A stretch of DNA of 64,000 nt, from positions 111,275,601-111,339,600 of the forward strand of contig NC_083339.1 of NCBI RefSeq assembly GCF_019175385.1, given 5' to 3'. Within the stretch, counting starts at the first letter, position 1, and every line of letters begins with the position of its first letter. The notes below the pieces were generated by a model. That model saw nothing but the letters and a program-made list of their open reading frames with translations. It was not told where the DNA came from and made no database searches. Shown in pieces: positions 11,582 to 23,128 of the stretch. A program made the translations under genes and the position numbers. Source of the DNA: Lycium barbarum. Lineage: Eukaryota; Streptophyta; Magnoliopsida; Solanales; Solanaceae.

Positions 11582-12090
11582 GGAAAAGAGTAAATAGCAA
11601 GGATTTGGGGCTTTGAGCCTCATCTAATAACTTGAGCTAGGAATAGGATAGTTAACTTGAGGTTAGATTGATTGTACTTAATATCACATTCTAGGGCTTG
11701 GAAAAGCTTAGAGTGAAATTCATTGATTTAGTTGAAAGACTTTCAATGAGATTTTAGAAATCATTATCTATTTACATAATTCAATCTTAGTTGTAAAATC
11801 GTAAAATACATTGGATCGTTACTTGAGAGTAATTTATCTTGTTTTCCTTTGCTTGTCAGGCCATTGATCACTTTACCCGCTTTCTAGTTAGTTTTATCTT
11901 TGTTAGTATTCTAAATCAAAAAATCAAATATTGAAAAAGTGTTTGGCTTAGCTTACTTGCTGATAATCCTTTACTTTCTTAATCGGCTTTATATTGTTTC
12001 CTGTGGATTTGACCCCGACTCATAGTTGGGTAAATTATATTGCGACGACCGTGTACACTTTCACTTGAGGAGTGGATTTGAACGTTATCA
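11582..12090 (+). repeat. 5' LTR of B, left part missing
   Basis: Colinear with the end of 17198-18374 (shared GTAAATAGCAAGGATTTGGG, CATTGGATCGTTACTTGAGA, and the CGACTCATAGTTGGG / TTATATTGCGACGA block). Truncated exactly at the edge of LTR G. Confidence 0.85.
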
Positions 12091-12092
12091 AT

Positions 12093-12112
12093 TTTGGCAC
12101 CGTTGTCGGCGA
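12093..12112 (+). promoter_or_regulatory. PBS of B
   Basis: TTTGGCACCGTTGTCGGCGA two bases after the LTR end. It resembles the conserved TTTGGCGCCGTTGCCGGGGA seen after Athila/Tat-type LTRs, with three substitutions. Confidence 0.65.
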
Positions 12113-12222
12113 ACAATTGGCGTATTTGAGTTGGTTTGGGATTTAAGCTTCCTTGCTTTGGTCCAAACTAGTGAATATTTTGTGTAGTTATTTTCTTTGT
12201 TTATTTTCTTAGTTTTCTGTAA

Positions 12223-13537
12223 ATGGCATCATATAATAAAAATTGGTCGGATGGTAGTTGTTCATATTTTGATGACCTTTGTCCTTATTGTGGAGGACCA
12301 CACATGGCAAAATTGTTTGAATTCTCCCGGGGCGGATTGTACGCACAATCTTAAACCTATGAGTGGAGTATTTGTGATAGGTGTGGTGGTCAAAATTGTC
12401 ACTGGGCTAATTGTGTTTATTTGTCCGTCCGTTTCCCGAACCACCACTATGACGATTCTACTTTTGATTTTGATGATGATAGGGTTATGGGAGTGGAAGA
12501 AATCTCAAATGCTCAAAATGAGAAGATAATGCTCATGTTGGAGACCATTCTTGACAAGGAAGAAAAGTTGAACTTAGCACTCGAGGACTTGAGGCAACCA
12601 CTTAATGACTTGAGGCAAGCAACTAATTGTAATGACAAAGCTATTCACACCTTGGAGGATCAAATGAAATTACTGTTGAGGTTCATAAAGATCACCAACT
12701 TGAAGATGTTGAAAGTAGTCAAGAAAGTGTCGAGAACATGGATTTGTCAATGGGTGGATTTTTACAAGCTTCAAACGACTCTCACCGTGATGAAGAACTT
12801 GACAAAGTGAAAATTGTGAGCCAAGATTGGCTTATGAATCAAGCTCAACAACTTGGAGTCTATGGGGATCACCGTGACGTTATTTCATGGATGATCAAAG
12901 AATTTCTAAAAATTCATGTTGAGCGAAGTCAAGAAGTGGAGCAACTTGAAATTGCTATCCGGGAATTGGAGGCCGAATTGAATGCAAAAAGGCATGCGAT
13001 GCTCAATATCAAAGGGCCATGGATAGTAATTTTGAGTTTATTTCCATGTAAGACGGGGTCAAAATTGATTTTGAAGAGCTAATGTGGAATGCCAACCAAC
13101 CGACCCAATTTTAATAAAGGATGCCGAGATTCACGAAATGATACTAGAGCTGCATAAAAAAAGTTCATAAAATGGTTTGTGAAGACTCTAGTTCATTTTT
13201 GGGTGACGATGTCAAAGATGAGGCAAATTTGGAATTTGGGCGCATTGGACCACATTCCAACCATTTTTCAACATCGTGTTTGGTTGATGATATGGAAGTT
13301 GAATTAACCGAGCCTATGGAGGATTTTGGAGATGCTGAAGAAAGCATTTTTATTTTGAAGTTTGTTATACCAAGAAAACAAAATGACATCCCTCACTTAA
13401 AGGCCAAAAAGTGCAAGATGAGGCACCCGAGAGTTGGCCTCTTTGCTTTTGTACCATCGCTCCGAGAGCATAGCCGGAAACTTGGTTCAAAGTTGGGGAG
13501 TCAATTCGTATCCTCAAAGTGGAGAGAAAAGTGCTAA
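12223..13537 (+). pseudogene. gag-like ORF of non-autonomous element B, broken
   Basis: Starts at ATG 12223 (MASYNKNWSDGSCSYFDD) and leads at once into two Cys/His clusters: CPYCGGPH (about 12280-12303) and, after one stop near 12352, CDRCGGQNCHWANC (about 12379-12420). An acidic segment and a long predicted coiled coil follow (IMLMLETILDKEEKLNLALE and onward, then VEQLEIAIRELEAELNAKRH), ending at 13537 after two frame changes (near 12740 and 13100). The N-terminal zinc clusters and coiled coil occur in Gag-like proteins of non-autonomous plant LTR elements. No retroviral protease or pol motif follows. Function is inferred. Confidence 0.6.
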
Positions 13538-13559
13538 AATATTTACATGTCGTGCCACG

Positions 13560-16500
13560 ACGTTAAATGCGGCGCTTTATGGGAGGCAACCCATGTTTTC
13601 TTAATATTTAGTTTAGTTTTGCAATTTTAATTTTTAGATAAGTTTTTCTCATTATTTTTATCATTCTACCAAATTTCATAATTTTTGGAGTTGATTTGGG
13701 GCATTGGAGTGGTTGCACTGTGCAAAAGAAGAAGAAAAAAAAAAACTAGCACAAAATTGCTTCAGGACTACTCTTCTATTTCAATTTTTTGCTCAAAAGT
13801 GCAACCTGCACCTACTTTTTAGTCCAGTGGGTTTGTTATATTTTGTGTCTAGCACAGGCATAAATCAAGAGTTGAAAGGAAAAAGAGCTCTGAAAGGTAA
13901 GTGAAGTTCTGAGTTTTAAACACACAACACCTCCACACACTCAAACACGCACACACCATCTCCGACCAGTTGGCTGTCCCAAACCCGCCAACAATCAGGT
14001 CAGCTTTCTATCCTCTCTCTTCTCCCTCATCTCAGTTTCTCTCTCTCTCTGCTGGCAGATTTTTTTCTTTTGTTTCTTCTTCTTGTTGTTTCTTTTAATG
14101 TGGAGTTTGACTTCAAATTGTGAAATTATGGTATTGTTGTTTGATTGGGATTAGAGTATGCTGATTGAACTATAATTCCCATATTTTTTGGAGGGTAATT
14201 CAATCTCTTAATTGTGACAAAAACCTTGGTGAAAGTGATGCACACAAGCTGCTCGATACATTGTCTGAGAGAAAAATTAATTCACTGGTGAAGTCTGAGT
14301 AATCAAGCGACATTAAGAAGATGCATAGAAGTCAATTTTGGTGTGTGGTTCGGGTATGAAAGGGAGTTTTGCTGAGTTTGATAAAAAAAAAATGGCATAA
14401 TGTGTAAATTGGAGAGGAAGTGAGTTCTGTGATGTTTTTTCTTGTCTAAATGCATGTTTTCATGATTGGAGAATCTTGATTGTTTGCTATTTTTTGGGAT
14501 TATGAGTTTCATAGGCTGAAAGCTGAGGGCTATTTTTGTGCTCATAAAATGGTTGAGTACACATTCTCCTTGCAAGACAAGGACACCCCAACATCTCTAA
14601 TCTTTCTTTCAGTTGCAACTTGTAAGTTCTCTGGTATGGAATTCAATTTTCCTTTGTTACGTTACACTTGTTGCTCTAAAGGGATTCATGTACTTAGTAC
14701 TTGCTGCTTGTTGATGCATATTTGAATACTAAGAGCCTGTTTGGATGGGCTTATGCCTATAAGCTGTTTGCAGCTTATAAGCTAAAAAAATATAAGTTGG
14801 GGTAGTCTAACTTATTTTTTTTTTGCTTATAAGTTGTAGCTTATAAGCTGCTTTAGATAAGCTAAGTCAAATGGGTCCAATTATTTTTTTGAGCTTATTT
14901 TAAACACAAAATGACTTTAAGCTGGCTAACCAAACACTCAAAAAAGCTGAAAACAGCTTATAAGCAACTTATAAGCTAATCCAAACGGGCTCTAAGTCTC
15001 AAAGTGATTGATTTTTGGAGAGATCTTTTTCTCTTGTTGTTTGGAGTTTAGGGCTATTTAAAGAGACCACGAAATGGACGTTAAAGTTGCACTGAGGACA
15101 AGGCAACATTTTAACTAGGGGGAGGAGCTTAAATGTTGAATGAAATTTATGTCGATTGTGGCTTGATGAATTTTATGAATTTGATAGATAAACTCTTTTG
15201 TTTTGACATTTTGATTTTGACAGGACACTCTTATATTAGTAAGATATGCTAGTTTTTGTTTATCTTTGTATGCCCATGTTTTGTCCTGTATTAGCAATAT
15301 CCTTGACTTTTCTATGCCGTGATTCTTTTCCCAATGATGCTATTGTCTTTTGAACCTAGTGTTTTTAGGTAGTTTTGAGTCAGTTTGTCCCTATGATAGA
15401 GAGTTAGGCACTTTCTTTCCGCAAATAGAAAATTAGTCATTTATGCAAAATATACCATGTATCAAGAATCAAAAGTGGTAAAATTTTACCTAAAATGGGC
15501 GTTTAGCGTGTCAGACTAGAACACTTAGGCTAATACTCGAAGGCTCTTAGCCTAAGTAGGACTCTACCTAAGTCCACCCAAAAATAGTTTAAAAAAAATA
15601 TTTTAGAGTTTAGAAAAATAGTTTTTAAGAAAATAAGTTAGGTATAGTATTATAGTTCATATAATATTCTACATATGTATATAGTCCATTTTTATTTCTA
15701 AGGGAAATAAGCCTTGCAGGTTAGGTGTAGAAGTGGGTTTTAGGTAGTTTAGGAGTAAAAATGGTGTTAGGATGTGATTTTTGGCCCTTGGCTAATTTTT
15801 GGCTTGTTTGGTACCCAGTTATTTAAACTTTGACATATGAATTCTTGATCTATGAAAAAGAAAAATGATTGAAAGTAAGGATTCTTGTTGTAACTTTTAG
15901 ACTCAATTTTTTGCTCTTACCTGCACTAATTAGTGTTTTTAGGCTATGAGTGACTTTTTGAGTTCATTTGTTTCAATTGGGTTTTGGATACGTATTCTAC
16001 TTGGATTTTCATGTGCCATGTGTGGTGAGATTTTTATGGGTTCTTTTGCATTATTTGTGGTCTAGAACTTGCCCGAAATGAGTTTCAAGGCGAAATCGTA
16101 GACTACACTTGGTTTGAAAAATGATGTTAGGCCTTCCTTGGACCGTATTTGTTCGTTAAATTTCCTACCCTTGCTTATTTTTCCTAGTCAACTCCTTTTG
16201 ATCCTTTAACTTTTTCTTTGGCAACCATGTTACAAGCTTTAACCGTTTGTTCTTTGTTGACCTATCTTCTGGCATCCTACCTTCCTAAGTGTTTTGAAAG
16301 TGCAAACATAGGTTAAAAGCCTAAGTTTGGGGGTGATGCTTGAAAAAGGTTGTGATGTGAGAGTTACTTTAAAGGTGAAAAGGTGAAGAACAAAAAAAGA
16401 AGAAGTAGTAGAATAGAAAGAAAAAAAATGGAAACCTTCCTTGGCATTTTGAAAAAAAAAAAAGATTGAAGAAAAAGGAAGAAAGAATAAGGTGTTGTGA

Positions 16501-17184
16501 ATAAAGGGAAAACTAGGGGGTGAAATGAAAAGATGAAGAAAAGAGTGGAAAAGTTTTAAAGGAAGTGTGCTTGATTGTTGAAAATTGTAGTGCTTAGGGA
16601 GGTTTTGAGTCACTATTTTCAAATTATGCCCCTACCTTAACCAAAAGCCTACATTAGTTCTAATTGATTTTGAACCAAGTGTATCTAAATTAGGGGAGAA
16701 ATACATGAAGGCCAAGCCGATGGTACTACTCGTGTGCATTTGAACATCTTTGTGAGAGAGAGAGAGTTAATTCTTTCCATTTGATATTTCATTTGTGTTT
16801 TGAATTGCATTTTCTAAGTGTGGGATTCTTTCTTGAGTGTGAGGACACATGAGAATTTGAGTTGTGAATTTGTTCCATTTTTCAATTTAGAGGAATGAAC
16901 AAGAGAAAGTTGTTTTGTGACAAAGAGGCAAATTTTGAAGCTTAAATGTCATCACTTGATTGCTACTTTGATAAACTTGGTATTTGATCACTTGAAATGA
17001 AATGAAATTTTTGAGAAGTTGTTGGTGATTCATATGTCTTAGATTACTTGTTGGTACCAATTAAAGTCATGGGTTTGTGCTTAAAGTAGACTTTTTGACT
17101 TGGTATGATGTTGGTGCATTATTGAGTTGATTCCTTGGAAGGAAACTGTAAGTTTTGATTTGCTTGAGGACAAGCAAAAGGTTT
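13560..17184 (+). other. Non-coding interior of element B
   Basis: No ORF with a recognisable domain. It holds a CA-rich then CT-rich stretch (13920-14060), a Tourist-like MITE (14733-14992), a very purine-rich tract (16375-16570), and a second PPT-like string CTAAGTTTGGGGGTGATG at about 16321-16338. That string is nearly the same as the real PPT/LTR junction at 17185-17200. Confidence 0.6.
14733..14992. mobile_element. Tourist-like (PIF/Harbinger) MITE, 260 bp
   Basis: Terminal inverted repeats GAGCCTGTTTGGATGGGCTTA and the reverse complement of AAGCTAATCCAAACGGGCTC, flanked by TAA on both sides (14730-14732 and 14993-14995). No coding capacity. Confidence 0.85.
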
Positions 17185-17195
17185 AAGTTTGGGGG
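17185..17195 (+). promoter_or_regulatory. Polypurine tract of B
   Basis: AAGTTTGGGGG directly before the 3' LTR start TGATAAG (17198), preceded by GCTTGAGGACAAGCAAAAGG, a motif common just upstream of Athila/Tat-type 3' LTRs. Confidence 0.7.
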
Positions 17196-17197
17196 TT

Positions 17198-18374
17198 TGA
17201 TAAGTTGGTATTTTATCAACTTATCTCTTCTTTATGCTTAGATTTTTGTTATATTTGATTGAAAAATAGTGCATCTTACTATGGTTTACTCTTATTTTAC
17301 AGTTTTATGTGATGTGGAAGTGATCGGAAAAGAAACCAAGTGAAAACAAGTCGATAGAAGCCAAATAGAAGAAAACGAAAAAAGTGGCTAAATATGCAAA
17401 AACGGATCAGATCTGCAAATCTGAAAATATGGGGCTGTTTTGGTCATATTTTAATGTGGGAATATTGGGAACTATAAGAGCATGACTTGGGAGAAATTAT
17501 TTTCATCTCTGGCCATTCAACACAAATTTTGGAGTCTAGGGTTCTTGCACCACACTTTGGGGTTAAAGATTTGGTTGAGCACGTTCTTGAACCTTTACTT
17601 CATGTCTTTAATTTCTTGCTTCATAATGAACATCTAAGTGTGTAGGATTTCATTTCAATACTTGAACCTTGTTTATGGAAGTATACATTGTTAAAGTTTG
17701 GATTGAATCTCTTGATTTGCTTATGTATTAAACAAATTTTATTTCTAATGAAGTGAGTTAATGTTTCTCAATTTACTCTTCAAGCTTTAATGTCATTTAG
17801 TGGTTGCAAACATTAAGTGTGCCTTTTTACCTTGGATTTTCTTGGAAAAGAAAGTTAGGGTTAGGAAAAAAGTAAATAGCAAGGATTTGGGGCTTTAAAC
17901 CGCATCTAATAACTTGAGTTAGGAATAGGATAGTTAACTTGAGGTTAAATTGATTGTGCTTAATATCACACTTTAAGCCTTGAAAAAGCTTAGAGTGAAA
18001 TTCATTGATTTGGTTGGAAGACTTTCAATGAGATTTTAGAAATCATTATTATTAACATAAAGTCACTCTTAGTTGTAAAATTATAAAATACATTGGATCG
18101 TTACTTGAGAGTAATTTATCTTGTTTTCATTTGCTTGTGAGGTCATTGATCACCTTACCCGCTTTCTAGTTAGTTTTATCTTTATTAGTATTCTTAAATC
18201 AAAAAATCAAATATTGAAAAAGTGTTTGGCTTAGCTTAGTTGGTGATAATCCTTTACTTTCTTAATCGCCTTTACATTGTTCTCTATGAATTCGACCCCC
18301 GACTCATAGTTGGGTAAATTATATTGCGACGATCGTGTATACTTTCTCTTTGAAGAGTGGATTTGGACGTTATA
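17198..18374 (+). repeat. 3' LTR of B
   Basis: Starts TGATAAGTTGG and ends around CGTTATAACA. The right 510 bp match the truncated 5' LTR. It abuts the gag leader of element A, so B lies between A's leader and gag. Confidence 0.8.
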
Positions 18375-19480
18375 ACACACCAAGGCTCAGGTGCTTGCAT
18401 CAGATGAAGTGCCCCCGACTATAGAAAGGCTTGCAGAGGTCCATTCCACAGTTACTCCGTAGCCCAGTGCTTCAGACATGGATGTTAGGGGAGCTATCCA
18501 GCTGCTCACCTAAAATGTTGCTAACCATCTCGACATTAGGAGACGGCTCCTAGTGCAGGTGCTAATGGAGGGTCGAACAGCTCCAGGACCAAGGAATTTC
18601 TGAACATGAAGCCTCCAGTGTTCACAGGGTCTATTAGAGCGGAAGATCCGCAAAGCCTCATCGATGGGATTCAAAAAGTCTTTCGTGTTATGCATGATAC
18701 TGAGACAGAGGCAGCAGAGTTGGGAGCTTATCAGTTACAGGATGTTGCTCACATTTGGTATGAGACATAGGAACTATCCCGCGGGGAAGATGTGTCTCCA
18801 GCAACTTGGACGAGTTTGTAGATGCCTTCATTGATCACTTTCAGCCACTTAAGGCCAGGGAGGAAAAGGCCTATGAATTTGAGAGGCTCAGGCAGAATGA
18901 TATGAGCGTGAATGACTATTACCTCAAGTTTGTTTTCTTTGGACAAGTATGCTCCTCAGATGGTCCCTGATATGAGGACTAGAGTTAAGCGATTTGTGTT
19001 GGGCCTTATACCTGACTTGCATGGTGATGCAAATATTACTGCTTAGAATAGAGAAATGACTATCACTAAGATGATTGCTTTTGTTCAGGGTATTGAGGAC
19101 CGAATGAACGCAGAAGAAGCACTTCAGAAAGAGAAGGACAAAGAATTCAACAAAAGAGTTAAGTCTGCAAGTAACTTCAGTCACGGGGGAGGTGGAGGAA
19201 AGAAATTCTTCAAGAACAGGTCATCAGGACCCGCTCCATCTGTAGTTAGTACCCCAGCCCCAAAGTTCAAGAATGATCAGAAGAGACAGAATTTCAAGCC
19301 GGCAAACTCCTCTTCTCAGGCTAGTGTGGGACAGAGGACTTATGATAATCTGGTCTACAGCAAGTGTTGTAAGAGACACCCAGAGGAGTGTTGCATGGGT
19401 ATGGATATATGCTATGGGTGCGGCCAGCAGAGCCATTTTTAGAGAGACTGTCCATCAGCAAGACAGGGTACCGGAGGTAA
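18375..19480 (+). pseudogene. gag: gag of element A (Tekay), degenerate
   Basis: Conserved Gag core pieces are readable in alternating frames: MKPPVFTGS near 18605, LQDVAHIWYE (about 18736-18765), ELSRGEDVSPATW, then DKYAPQMVPDM and VKRFVLGLIPDL (about 18940-19020). The zinc knuckle C-Y-G-C-G-Q-Q-S-H-F-stop-R-D-C lies at about 19410-19450. At least six stops and several frameshifts. Colinear with element C's gag, which identifies the family. Confidence 0.8.
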
Positions 19481-22400
19481 TGTGGCTCATTCCATAAATT
19501 CAACAGCTCCTCGAAATTCTCAGGCCCAGTCAGGACATGGTGCAACTAAGTCTGGCAGTGCAGGCGGAGGTCAAAACCTCTTGTATGCTTTAGTAGGTCA
19601 TCAGGATACAGAGGCACGTGCAGATGTTGTCACAGGTACATTAACAGTTTTCACTTTTGACATTTATGCATTTATTGACCCAGGATCCACCTTATCTTAT
19701 ATAACCTATTTATTGCTAAGAAATTCGGCATATAACCAGAAAAGTTGCATGAACCCTTTTAGGTGTCCACTCCAATTGGAGAGTCGGTTATAGCTAGACG
19801 TATTTATAGGGGTTGTTCAGTTTTAGTCTATCACCGCAGGACCATAGCCAACTTAGCAGAGTTGAAAATGATAGAATTTGATGCAATCATGAGTATGGAT
19901 TGGTTGGCTTCATGTTATACCACAGTATGTTGTAGAACCAATATAGTAAGATTTGAGTTTCATAATGAACCAGTCATAGAATGGAAGGGCAATTCAGTAG
20001 TAACAGGGGTAGATTTATCTCTTATCTCAAAGCCAGAAAAATGATTTCGAAGGGGTATATCTATCACTTAGTCTGAGTCAGGGATACAGATACCCAGACT
20101 CCAACTCTCCAGTCCGTAACAGTCGTTAATGAGTTTCCAGAATGGCTCCAGCAGAGTTAAAAGTTCAGTTGAAAGATCTTCTTGACAAGGGATTTATTAG
20201 GCCAAGTGTCTCACCTTCGAGCGCACCAGTTTTGTTTGTCCGAAAGAAAGATGGCTTCTTACGCATATGCATTGACTACCGCCAGTTGAACAAAGTCACC
20301 ATTAAGAACAGATATCCTCTCCCCATAATAGATGATTTATTTGACCAACTTTAGGGTGCTTAGTGTTATTCCAAGATTAACCTCAGATCAGGATATCATC
20401 AGTTAAAGGTTAAGAAAGTTGATATTCCAAAGACCGATTTAAGAACCCATTAGGGTCACTTTGAATTTCTTGTCATGTCATTTGGGTTGACAAATGCACC
20501 AGCTGCTTTCATGGACCTTATGAACAGGATCTTCAAGCCTTATCTTGATTTATTCATCATTGTGTTTATTGATGATGTGAGACTGATCAGGCAGAACACC
20601 TCAGAATAGTGTTGCAGACACTTCAGGACCGTGAGCTTTATGTGAAATTTTCAAAGTTTGAATTTTGGCTTAAGTCGGTGGCGTTTTTAGGCCATGTAAT
20701 TTCAAGTGAAGGTGTGAAAGTTGATTCTCAGAAAATTGATTCCCTAAAGAATTGGCCCAGACCCACCTCAGTTTCTGATATAAGAAGTTTCTTGGGTCTA
20801 GCAGACTATTATAGACATTTCGTTGAGCGATTTTCCTCCATCTCAACTCTATTGACTAAGTTGACTCAGAAGAAGGTCAAATTTTAGTGGTCAGATACAT
20901 GTGAGCAAAGTTTTGAAGAGTTGAAGAAGAGGTTGACTTCTGCCCTAGTTTTGACACTACCAGAGGGAATTGTCGGGTTCGTAGTTTATTGTGATGCTTC
21001 GGGAATTGGCCTCGGATGTGTCTTAATGCAGCATGGTAAGGTTGTAGCTTGTGCATCCTGACAGCTTAACGCTTATGAAAAGAATTATCCGACTCATGAC
21101 TTGGAATTGGCAGTTTTGGTTTTCGCACTTGAGATATGACGTCATTATCTGTATTGAGTGCACGTTGATATTTTCACTGATGACAAAAGCCTGAAGTATA
21201 TTTTCAAGCAGAGAGAGTTGGATCTTAGACAGAGATGATGGCTCGAATTCTCTATCATCCAGGGAAGGCGAATGTAGTAGCTGATGCTCTTAGTCGGCAT
21301 TCCATGGGAAATTTAGCTCACGTTGAGGCAGATAATAAAATTATGACCAAGGAAATTCACCACTTAGCTAACCTAGGAGTTCGACTCTTGGACTCCGAAG
21401 ATGGTGGAGTTTTTGTTCAAAACACGGCTTATTCCTCTTTGGTGGCCGAGGTGAAGGAGAAATAGTTTAATGATCCCTTTTTATTGCAGCTAAAAGAGGG
21501 GATTCACAAGCATAAGACATTGGCTTTTGAACAATAGGAAGATGATGGTATCTTGAGGTACCAAGGCAGACTATGTGTTCCAGATGTTAATGAGCTTAGA
21601 GAGCGAATTATGTCAGAAGCTCATAATTACAGGCATTCCATCCATCCAAGTTCCACGAAGATGTATCATGACCTTAAGAAAATTTATTGCTGGATTGATA
21701 TGAAAAAGAATGTAGCAGATTTTGTGGCTAATGTTCGAATTTTCAGCAAGTGAAAGCCGAGCACCAGAGGCTTGGTGGGTTAGCTCAGAATATTGATATT
21801 CGTATCTAGAAATGGGAGATGATAAATATGGACTTTAAAACAGGTCTATCTCGCTCATCGCAGAGACATGACTCAATTCGGGTGATTGTGGACCGACTTA
21901 CCAAGTCAGCACACTTTCTGCCAATCATGATCACAGATTCAGTAGAAGATTACGCCAAGTTGTATATTCATGAAATTTTTAGATTGCATGGGACCCCAGT
22001 GTCTATTATTTAATATCGTGGTGCTCAGTTCACAGCGAACTTTTGGAAATCCTTTCAGAAAGGATAGGGTACCAAAGTAAACCTCAGCATAGCTTTTCAT
22101 CTGCAGATAGATGGTCAAGCAGAGCATACTATTCAGACTCTTGAGGGCATATTGAGAGCATGTGTCCTAAAGTTTAAAGGTAATTGTGATGATCACTTTC
22201 CTCTCATTGAATTTTCTTATAATAATAGTTACCATGCTAGCACCAAGATGGCACCGTTTGAAGCTCTGTATTAACGAAGGTGTAGATCACCCATTGGTTG
22301 GTTTGAAGTTGGCGAAGCAGATTTGTTGGGACCAGATTTGGTCTATCAGGCCATGGAGAAATTCAAGTTGATTCAAGAGCATTTGAGAACGACTCAGAGT

Positions 22401-22890
22401 TGCCAGAAATCTTACACAGATGTATGGCGTAGAGACTTAGAGTTTCAAGTCAATGATTAGGTGTTCTTAAAGGTTTCACCTATGAAAGGTGTGATGAGAT
22501 TTGGCAAGAAAGGGAAACTCAGTCCCAGATATATCGGACCTTATACAATCCTGCGAAGGGTTGGTTTAATTACTTATGAGCTTGAGTTGCCACAAGAGTT
22601 GGTTGTTGTGCACCAAGTGTTCCATGTAGCCATATTGAGAAAGTGTGTGGGAGACCCGTCGTCGGTTGTTCCTGTTGACACTATAACGATCAAGGATCGC
22701 CTAACCTATGCAAAAGTCCCCATCGCTATTCTTGATCGCCAGGTTCGCAAGTTGAGAACTAAGGGAGTAGCCTTAGTAAAGGTCTTATAGAGGAGTTAGA
22801 AATTTGAAGAGGCTACATGGGAAGCCAAAGAGGACATAAAATCCAGATATCCTCATTTGTTTAAAGAACAGGTAGAAAAACGTTCAAGGT
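19481..22890 (+). pseudogene. pol: pol of element A (protease, RT, RNase H, integrase, chromodomain), degenerate
   Basis: In order: aspartic protease motif [12 protein letters not shown] (about 19672-19707); RT with FVRKKDG and [13 protein letters not shown] (20240-20310), [12 protein letters not shown] (about 20478-20513) and FIDD (about 20566-20577), directly after which a small deletion removes the rest of the YxDD-loop strand; RNase H with [13 protein letters not shown] (about 20985); integrase H2C2 and core (HPSSTKMYHD near 21640; [14 protein letters not shown] near 21880-21920). The C-terminus has the LSPRYIGPY module and a Tekay-type chromodomain-like tail (PIAILDRQVRKLR near 22720, then EATWEAKEDIKSRYPHLF). 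Many stops; dead copy. Confidence 0.85.
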
Positions 22891-23115
22891 AAATACCTTC
22901 CGAATCCATCTCATGTCCTTTACGTATTCATGCCTCGCAATTCGCAATCACGTCCATGTACCCTCTACTCATGTCTCATGTCTCAGTGTTCATGTTTTCA
23001 CAAAACCATGTCATGTCAGTTCAATCCTCATGTTTCATGTCATGTTTCCTCACGTTCTTGTATTCAAGCCATGTCCAGTTGCATTCCTAACCATCATTCG
23101 AGGACGAATGATCCT

Positions 23116-23128
23116 AATAGGGAGATAT
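23116..23128 (+). promoter_or_regulatory. Polypurine tract of element A
   Basis: TAATAGGGAGATA immediately before the 3' LTR start, after the TTCGAGGACGAATG motif that commonly precedes the PPT in plant Tekay elements. Confidence 0.7.

Larger units (their letters stand above)
11582..18374 (+). mobile_element. Element B: non-autonomous LTR element with a gag-like ORF only
   Basis: Direct repeats at 11582-12090 and 17858 to about 18374 mark the LTRs; the 5' LTR lacks its first 660 bp or so. The 3' LTR begins TGATAAGTTGG (17198) after a PPT. The 5' LTR ends CGTTATCA, followed by a PBS-like TTTGGCACCGTTGTCGGCGA, close to the PBS-adjacent sequence of Athila/Tat gypsy elements. Between them is one degenerate gag-like ORF (12223-13537) and about 3.7 kb of non-coding DNA. 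No protease, RT or integrase is present. This is the layout of LARD or TR-GAG elements, mobilised in trans by a relative. Confidence 0.75.

Noticed and set aside
16239..16622. 127-codon minus-strand ORF rich in Phe/Ser
   Set aside because: Produced by the purine-rich tract in element B; low complexity and no start context or homology that I recognise.
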